The position numbers were made by a program, and so were the translations under genes. A model generated the notes under the pieces. It was not told the origin of the DNA. It saw only the letters and a list, made by a program, of their open reading frames with translations, and did no database searches. This document shows, piece after piece, positions 18,101-24,000 of a DNA stretch of 24,000 bases; positions within the stretch are counted from its first letter, which is position 1; each line of letters begins with the position of its first letter. Origin of the DNA: Glandiceps talaboti (Eukaryota; Hemichordata; Enteropneusta; Spengelidae); assembly GCF_964340395.1 (NCBI RefSeq), contig NC_135552.1, positions 28,695,681 to 28,719,680 on the forward strand, given 5' to 3'.

Positions 18101-18214
18101 TGTGACCCAGAGCTGAGTGCAGACCAATACAGGATGTGTATTGGTGCTTTGGCCGACTCCATTGGATCTAAGTCACAGCTTGCAAAGAAAGTGCTTGGAT
18201 TAAAGAAACAATAG
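14081..18214 (+). CDS. Chondroitin glycosyltransferase of the CSGALNACT/CHSY family, 3 coding exons, 445 aa
   Basis: Golgi type II glycosyltransferase expected to add GalNAc (or GlcA) from a UDP-sugar to chondroitin or its linker. Exons: 14081-15110, 17160-17302, 18050-18214. Introns are phase 1 and phase 0, and the joined 1338 nt stay open to TAG. A short basic cytosolic start (MFGRRK) and a hydrophobic segment (about 8-28) precede a Cys/Pro stem. NGYRRVDAMIGAEYVLDLEV is typical of this family. FCDVD-type LCDVDVGF gives the metal-binding DxD at 285-287. FPIVFSLYDPALIY follows, then GFWVHYGYGMACLY across the first junction. WGGEDVELY at 374-382 contains the catalytic-type acidic pair. VFSLYxPAxIY and WGGED are closer to CSGALNACT, while the C-terminal YRMCIG...SKSQLAKK also recalls CHSY. 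One GT domain and 445 aa fit CSGALNACT-like architecture better. ATG 14081 has the better context (GCC at -3); ATG 14042 is also in frame (458 aa). Confidence 0.9.
15111..17159 (+). other. Glycosyltransferase intron between coding exons 1 and 2, mostly tandem repeat
   Basis: GTAATG donor and ATCTGTAG acceptor. About 1.85 of its 2.05 kb is two minisatellites separated by about 120 bp of unique sequence (16027-16149). Confidence 0.85.
15187..16026. repeat. Minisatellite, 30-bp unit, 28 copies without indels
   Basis: Unit CAGCCATTGTGGGCACTCTC plus CTTATCCCTT. Exactly 840 bp with strict 30-bp phase. Variation is by substitution only (T/C and A/G at a few positions). Multiple frames on both strands stay open (a 10-codon repeat), but they are out of frame with the exon and lack start or splice support. 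Confidence 0.97.
16151..17180 (+). repeat. Minisatellite of 37/43-bp units derived from a splice acceptor, about 27 copies, running into exon 2
   Basis: Unit GGGTGTATCTTTATCTGTAA, then GTTTCTG(GGTTTG)GGTTCATTAT. Long (43) and short (37) forms differ by 6 bp. The last unit supplies the real acceptor ATCTGTAG at 17159 and the first 20 nt of exon 2. About 22 units have GTAAGT where the real site has GTAGGT. One internal unit (16440-16449) keeps CTGTAGG. Confidence 0.95.
17160..17302 (+). CDS. Glycosyltransferase coding exon 2
   Basis: 143 nt. A phase 1 codon completes Gly (G|GT), then FWVHYGYGMACLY, VGGFDITTYGWGGEDVELY and SNVK|GTAGGT. The matching glycine-aromatic motif in CSGALNACT and CHSY proteins fixes the acceptor at 17159 rather than at an upstream repeat copy. 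Confidence 0.93.
17481..17565. repeat. 85-nt inverted repeat with a perfect 15-bp inner stem
   Basis: AATGTGTTTTCACAT and ATGTGAAAACACATT are exact reverse complements around an 11-nt loop. Outer arms GTAGTTAT...AACATA and TATGTT-CATAACTAC pair further. It may be a MITE remnant or a pre-miRNA-like hairpin. No transposase is nearby. Confidence 0.8.
17921..18029. repeat. 28-bp tandem repeat, about 4 copies, abutting the splice acceptor
   Basis: Unit CACCAGATGTTCATTTCTTC plus ATCACTGT. The pyrimidine-rich units lie in the polypyrimidine-tract region of the last intron, ending about 20 nt before the AG at 18049. Confidence 0.9.
18050..18214 (+). CDS. Glycosyltransferase coding exon 3 (C-terminus)
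   Basis: Acceptor TACTTACAG|GTATTC, phase 0, to TAG 18212-18214. It encodes VFRAVDPALIHHYH, a Cys-Asp pair and DQYRMCIG, matching the conserved C-terminal block of chondroitin transferases. It ends in a basic GLKKQ. Confidence 0.95.
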   Translation, partial: VFRAVDPALIHHYHNRSCDPELSADQYRMCIGALADSIGSKSQLAKKVLGLKKQ

Positions 18215-18514
18215 ATACTTGTTGTATCCATGACAATGTAGCATCGATGATGACCTAGTATCCATGGCAATCTAGTATCCATACCAACCTAGTATCCAAG
18301 CTAACAGATGTCTCTACAAGTACCACAGGTTCAGTGGGTATATATCCAACCTGGATTAACTTGTCACATTGATCAACTTTTGTGTGAAAGATTAAGATCA
18401 AATAATGTTTTCTCCACTAGAATAGTGAGAATAACTTATTACATTTTGTACTTAAATCCCAATGTTTGAATCCTATGGTCTTCGATCAACTCACCCCGAT
18501 TTCAACTCACCCCA
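18215..18514 (+). other. Proximal 3' UTR of the glycosyltransferase gene
   Basis: Begins with three or four short CTAGTATCCAT repeats (18225-18295). No AATAAA is seen here. The first canonical hexamers after the stop are in the array (20107-20112) and just past it (21069-21074). Confidence 0.5.
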
Positions 18515-19985
18515 AGTTTTATCAGATTCCTACACATAAATGGTATGAAAGTTTTATCAGATTCCTACATGTAGATGGTATGAAAGTTTTATCAGATTCA
18601 TACACGTAGATGGTATGAAAGTTTTATCAGATACATACATGTAGCTGGTATGAAAGTTATATCAGATTCATACATGTAGATGGTATGAAAGTTTTATCAG
18701 ATTCATACATGTAGATGGTATGAAAGTTTTATCAGATTCCTACATGTAGATGGTATGAAAGTTTTATCAGATTCCTACATGTAGATGGTATGAAAGTTTT
18801 ATCAGATTCCTACACATAAATGGTATGAAAGTTTTATCAGATTCCTACATGTAGATGGTATGAAAGTTTTATCAGATTCCTACATGTAGATGGTATGAAA
18901 GTTTTATCAGATACATACATGTCGATGGTATGAAAGTTTTATCAGATTCATACATGTAAATGGTATGAAAGTTTTATTAGATTCATGCATGTAGATGGTA
19001 TGAAAGTTTTATCAGATTCCTACATGTAGATGGTATGAAAGTTTTATCAGATTCATACATGTAGATGGTATGAAAGTTTTATCAGATTCATACATGTAGA
19101 TGGTATGAAAGTTTTATCAGATACATACATGTAGCTGGTATGAAAGTTTTATCAGATTCATACATGTAGATGGTATGAAAGTTTTATCAGATTCATACAT
19201 GTAGATGGTATGAAAGTTTGAATTAGATTCATACACATAGATGGTATGAAAGTTTTATCAGATTCCTACACATAAATGGTATGAAAGTTTTATCAGATTC
19301 CTACATGTAGATGGTATGAAAGTTTTATCAGATTCCTACATGTAGATGGTATGAAAGTTTTATCAGATACATACATGTCGATGGTATGAAAGTTTTATCA
19401 GATTCATACATGTAAATGGTATGAAAGTTTTATTAGATTCATGCATGTAGATGGTATGAAAGTTTTATCAGATTCCTACATGTAGATGGTATGAAAGTTT
19501 TATCAGATTCATACATGTAGATGGTATGAAAGTTTTATCAGATTCATACATGTAGATGGTATGAAAGTTTTATCAGATACATACATGTCGATGGTATGAA
19601 AGTTTTATCAGATTCATACATGTAGATGGTATGAAAGTTTTATCAGATTCATACACGTAGATGGTATGAAAGTTTTATCAGATTCATACATGTAGATGGT
19701 ATGAAAGTTTTATCAGATTCATACACATAGATGGTATGAAAGTTTTGTCAGATTCCTACATGTAGATGGTATGAAAGTTTTATCAGATTCCTACACATAA
19801 ATGGTATGAAAGTTTTATCAGATTCCTACATGTAGATGGTATGAAAGTTTTATCAGATTCCTACATGTAGATGGTATGAAAGTTTTATCAGATACATACA
19901 TGTCGATGGTATGAAAGTTTTATCAGATTCATACATGTAGATGGTATGAAAGTTTTATTAGATTCATGCATGTAGATGGTATGAT
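18515..19985. repeat. Minisatellite, 35-bp unit, about 42 copies, with higher-order structure
   Basis: Unit GATTCCTACATGTAGATGGT plus ATGAAAGTTTTATCA. Diagnostic variants (TACACATAAA, ATACATACATGTCGA, TATTAGATTCATGCATG) recur in the same order. The last starts at 18975, 19431 and 19956, giving blocks of 456 bp (13 units + 1) and 525 bp (15 units). Confidence 0.97.
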
Positions 19986-21049
19986 AATAACTCTATGTCA
20001 GTTTCAGTGCAATGAATTCTAACTCTATGTCAGTTTCAGCGCAATGAATTCTAACTCTATGTCAGTTTTAGTGCAATGAATTCTAACTCTATGTCAGTTT
20101 CAGCGCAATAAATTCTAACTCTATGTCAGTTTTAGTGCAATGAATTCTAACTCTATGTCAGTTTTAGTGCAATGAATTCTAACTCTATGTCAGTTTCAGC
20201 GCAATGAATTCTAACTCTATGTCAGTTTCAGTGCAATGAATTCTAACTCTATGTCAGTTTCAGCGCAATGAATTCTAACTCTATGTCAGTTTCAGTGCAA
20301 TGAATTCTAAATCTATGTCAGTTTCAGTGCAATGAATTCTAACTCTATGTCAGTTTCAGTGCAATGAATTCTAATTCTATGTCAGTTTCAGTGCAATGAA
20401 TTCTAACTCTATGTCAGTTTCAGTGCAATGAATTCTAACTCTATGTCAGTTTTAGTGCAATGAATTCTAACTCTATGTCAGTTTTAGTGCAATGAATTCT
20501 AACTCTATGTCAGTTTTAGTGCAATGAATTCTAACTCTATGTCAGTTTCCGTGCAATGAATTCTAACTCTATGTCAGTTTCAGTGCAATGAATTCTAACT
20601 CTATGTCAGTTTCAGTGCAATGAATTCTAACTCTATGTCAGTTTCCGTGCAATGAATTCTAACTCTATGTCAGTTTCCGTGCAATGAATTCTAAATCTAT
20701 GTCAGTTTCAGTGCAATGAATTCTAACTCTATGTCAGTTTCAGTGCAATGAATTCTAAATCTATGTCAGTTTCAGTGCAATGAATTCTAACTCTATGTCA
20801 GTTTCAGTGCAATGAATTCTAACTCTATGTCAGTTTCAGTGCAGTGAATACTAACTATGTCAGTTTCAGTGCAATGAATTCTAACTCTATGTCAGTTTCA
20901 GCGCAATGAATTCTAAATCTATGTCAGTTTCAGCGCAATGAATTCTAACTCTATGTCAGTTTCAGTGCAATGAATTCTAACTCTATGTCAGTTTCAGTGC
21001 AATGAATTCTAACTCTATGTCAGTTTCAGTGCAATGAATTCTAACTCTT
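19986..21049. repeat. Minisatellite, 32-bp unit, about 33 copies
   Basis: Unit AACTCTATGTCAGTTTCAGT plus GCAATGAATTCT. It follows the 35-bp array with no spacer. Variants are TTTTAGTG, TTTCAGCG, TTTCCGTG and AAATCT. One copy (20101-20112) creates AATAAA. Confidence 0.97.
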
Positions 21050-21068
21050 ACTGCTTAATTGAAAGTGC

Positions 21069-21074
21069 AATAAA
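21069..21074 (+). terminator. Canonical AATAAA just past the 32-bp array
   Basis: GTGCAATAAACTAAC. If the glycosyltransferase transcript reads through the arrays, this could be its poly(A) signal, giving a 3' UTR of about 2.9 kb. The link is speculative. Confidence 0.25.
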
Positions 21075-21640
21075 CTAACAATATGCTGCTATCATGTGCT
21101 TAATTTATTAGATAGATAAAGACAAGACATTGCCATACAGTCATTATGGAATCACAGGATTGGGCAGTATACCCAGTTTTTCACTTGTTCTGACAGGATT
21201 GTTTCTATAGATTGATTTCTTTTATCAGACTAAGTCTTTTATATAGCTACATTAAATTAAACAGTGGATAAGGCTATATATTGTAACACTTTTAAAGAAA
21301 CGGCACAGGTAGTGATGTCGCTGGCAAAGCAAGCAGTCTCAAAAATATTCATGTCATTTCAGGTCTGAAAGGATTACAGTTCTAATTACTTGTTTGCTGC
21401 TCAAATACACCATAGTCCAATTATGAAAAAGACAAAAGATCATACAGTTTGGACACTAGGTGTGCTATTAGAAAGCACTCCTTGAGAAACTGCCATTTCT
21501 CAGTGTTTTGATACAATGTATTAAATGTGCTAGATGTTTATTGCAACAGTATCATCATCTTTTTTTTTTGAAACTCAACATTAGAATTGTAACTTACAGG
21601 AGATACGAAGTTGCCTTTTTGTTTCACTCATGGAACATGA
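21075..21640. other. Intergenic DNA, no gene seen
   Basis: AT-rich unique sequence. No splice-flanked or family-like open frame was recognised on either strand. Confidence 0.5.
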
Positions 21641-21651
21641 TGTTTAATTAT

Positions 21652-21740
21652 ACCCCCCCCAAAAAAAACCCAAAACAAAACAAAACAAACAACAACAACA
21701 ACAACAACAACAACAAACAAACAAACAAAAAAACACAAAG
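21652..21740. repeat. Low-complexity C8/A8 run and (CAA)n/(CAAA)n microsatellite
   Basis: ACCCCCCCCAAAAAAAACCC followed by CAAAA, CAA and CAAA repeats to about 21735. The short + open frame across it encodes only Asn/Lys runs. Confidence 0.9.
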
Positions 21741-21890
21741 ATAGACACAATTCAACTCAAAACTAACAGTAACAGAGACACAACACATACAGCAGGATTC
21801 ACATCAAATCAGTTATAGGTATTGCTATTCTTTTATGGTGCAGTATAACCTGTGCATGTCACCTCTATAAGTGTTTTTTGTGCATTTGAA

Positions 21891-21940
21891 GTTGTGTGTG
21901 TGTGTGTGTATGTGTGTGTGTGTGTGTGCATGTGTGTGTA
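21891..21940. repeat. (TG)n microsatellite
   Basis: TGTGTGTGTGTGTGTATGTGTGTG... interrupted by TATG and CATG. Confidence 0.95.
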
Positions 21941-21949
21941 AAAACATCC

Positions 21950-22893
21950 TGTCTCATGAGTGAAATACCAAGGCATCTTCATTTCTCCTGTATATATGGC
22001 TGTTTACAATGTATTTTTATGTAGTCCATGTATAACGCACTTGATTTGATACAATTTTAATACATACCATTATACCAGTATTTCTTACACAACCTTTCAC
22101 CTATCAACTCACAACTCTAGCATCCCACTGCCGTCCATCAAGAAAGAAAGCCAATGATTTTACTTTTCACATAATAATATTTTATTGGCAGATTTATTTT
22201 CATAGAAATTACATATTTAATTGTTGATGTATATGTAATTGCATAAATGCTATAATTTTAATTAATTCAATATTTATGGTTGCATAGAAGCTATGTATTT
22301 TTAATTTGTTATATATAATTGCATAGAAAGTATAAACATATTTATAATATTATATATATATACATATATCTAAGTACATTGCATAGATAAACCGTGTCTG
22401 AATGCGTAATGTATAACACAGCTGCCAGGACATATTCATATTTACATACATATGTATTTCAGTTTTAGTACACTGGCAAACACTGTTAATTATTGGAAAA
22501 AAACTAAGTTTACGAAATACAATAAGGTATTCCCTGACACCAGACAATGTGTTAATGGATAACTTTACTTGGGAACACAAGAGTAGAAGTGCATACATGT
22601 CTTGAATGTAAATACAAAATTAATGTACATGTCTGTCTGTATTAGGTTATGTAACGTGTTTTGACCTTGTGAAGTAAGATTGGAAGTGTGAATAGCTTAC
22701 AATAGAAGCCAGTAACCTTAAACAGACTGTGATGTGATTCTATATACATCTTATTAGCATTGCTACATTTCATCAAGTGATAGACAAAAGTCATACAAAT
22801 ACTGCAACATTTCTTTGTCTGGTACAACAACATTCTTTGCATGAGTTACCTTTAGCTGATTTGCAAAATATATTGTAATTAAAATTTTCCCAG
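21950..22893. other. Very AT-rich intergenic DNA with a loose repeat of TTGCATAGAA
   Basis: Around 22190-22390, TTGCATA(A/G)A with flanking AT recurs about four times at irregular spacing. TATATATATATA lies at 22350-22362. No gene was recognised. Confidence 0.5.
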
Positions 22894-23140
22894 GCTAGAT
22901 AATAAAATGTAGTAACGTTAGTAAGACCTCTGTCACACCAGACTATATATGCAGCAATGTTAGAATGATGTCAAACCAGAGGATGTTATATTTGCTGTGA
23001 AGTGGCTACTATTATATTATCAGTTTTCCAGACATATTAGTTTAATGTACATGGTGGACAGTGTTTGATATCTATGTTGTGAAAGTATGCATTATTACCT
23101 ACTCTTGCAAGTTGGAAAACTAAAATTAGGCATACACAGA

Positions 23141-23575
23141 GCTAAGCCAGATGATAAAATGTATCATTGTTAAATTTTTGTCGAGCCAGGCGATGAAATG
23201 TAGCAATGTTAGATTTTTGTAGAATCAGACAATGAAATGTAGCAATGTTAGATTTTTGTAGAGTCAGACAATGAAATGTAGCAATGTTAGATTTTTGTAG
23301 AGTCAGACAATGAAATGTAGCAATGTTAGATTTTTGTAGAGTCAGACAATGAAATGTAGCAATGTTAGATTTTTGTAGAGTCAGACAATGAAATGTAGCA
23401 ATGTTAGATTTTTGTAGAGTCAGACAATGAAATGTAGCAATGTTATATTTTTGTAGAGTCAGACAATGAAATGTAGCAATGTTATATTTTTGTAGAGTCA
23501 GACAATGAAATGTAGCAATGTTAGATTTTTTCAGACAATGAAATGTTGCAATGTTAGATTTTTCGTAGCACCAGA
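23141..23575. repeat. Minisatellite, 39-bp unit, about 11 copies
   Basis: Unit TTTTTGTAGAGTCAGACAAT plus GAAATGTAGCAATGTTAGA. The central copies are nearly identical and both ends are decayed. More diverged, spaced-out relatives (GATAATAAAATGTAGTAACGTTAG at about 22899, CAGCAATGTTAGAATGATGTC at about 22952) suggest an older, wider array. Confidence 0.93.
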
Positions 23576-24000
23576 GGGTGGTTTGACTCCAGTCAACTGG
23601 CTTCCATTGTATTTACATAATCTAATGAAACTTGGGCATAGCAGAGGTTTTGAGTGACTGTATTTACTGCCATCATAGACAATAGAAACACCCAAAAACT
23701 GACATGCATACTGCCATTAACTGTGGAATACTTTACTTTCAAAGTATTTAATGCGTACTTGAAATGAGTATTTTGGATGTTTTACTTGGATTTTATTGTA
23801 CTTTCACTGATTTTATTGAAAATGTTAAAGTAAGTGATGTGTTTAAAGAGTACGTTCTATATGATGTTATTTTAGCTGAAAAGAGAGAGATAAGCAAAAT
23901 TAGTGAAAATAAAGTGTTCTGCAGTATTTCCATATGTTGTCATGTATATATCATATCAGTGGTTTATGAATAGGAAATTACATTGAAATACAACCCACAA
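23576..24000. other. Intergenic DNA, no gene supported
   Basis: A 69-codon + frame (23764-23973) has no recognisable domain and no splice or promoter support. I leave it uncalled. Confidence 0.45.

Noticed and set aside
15187-21049. CRISPR-like appearance of regularly spaced repeats
   Set aside because: The whole period is repeated and there are no unique spacers. The setting is an animal gene region without cas genes.
23764-23973. 69-codon + strand frame near the right end
   Set aside because: No family resemblance, no splice sites and AT-rich composition like its flanks.

Overview
The window looks like nuclear DNA of an animal, most likely a marine invertebrate. Three spliced genes have GT-AG introns and AT-rich non-coding DNA. 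Their products belong to metazoan families: a poly-C2H2 zinc-finger protein, the nuclear proteasome activator PA28-gamma/REG-gamma, and a chondroitin-type N-acetylgalactosaminyl/glucuronyl transferase. I cannot place the species from sequence alone. Nothing bacterial, phage-like or CRISPR-like is present.

Layout. 1-530 (+) holds the 3' end of a transporter resembling SLC16/monocarboxylate carriers; its reading frame is broken twice, so it is either a pseudogene or a run of assembly indels. 1616-4870 (+) is a two-exon zinc-finger gene. Past its stop lie two decayed copies of its own last finger and tail. 5677-6302 is a 48-bp minisatellite, and about 6790-7410 is an older 80/160-bp satellite-like array. 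8066-12839 (-) is an eight-exon PSME3 gene with every exon located; its intron 4 carries a nearly perfect 42-bp array. About 12840-13275 is a compact, CpG-containing head-to-head promoter region with two nuclear-receptor-type elements. 14028-18214 (+) is the glycosyltransferase gene in three exons. Its first coding intron contains a 30-bp array (28 copies) followed by a 37/43-bp array that runs into the next exon. 18515-21049 is two abutting minisatellites (35 bp, then 32 bp) just 3' of that gene. 21050-24000 is AT-rich, apparently gene-free DNA with simple repeats and a 39-bp array.

The genes do not form an obvious pathway. PSME3 and the glycosyltransferase probably share a bidirectional promoter. 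By my count, recognisable tandem repeats cover roughly a quarter of the window. The most striking observation is that the 37/43-bp array in the glycosyltransferase intron is built from the intron's own 3' splice site plus the first codons of the following exon, and that most units have acquired a consensus GTAAGT donor motif. I found no clear case for a new multi-gene system. The unusual content is in the tandem-repeat biology and in the relict zinc-finger duplications.
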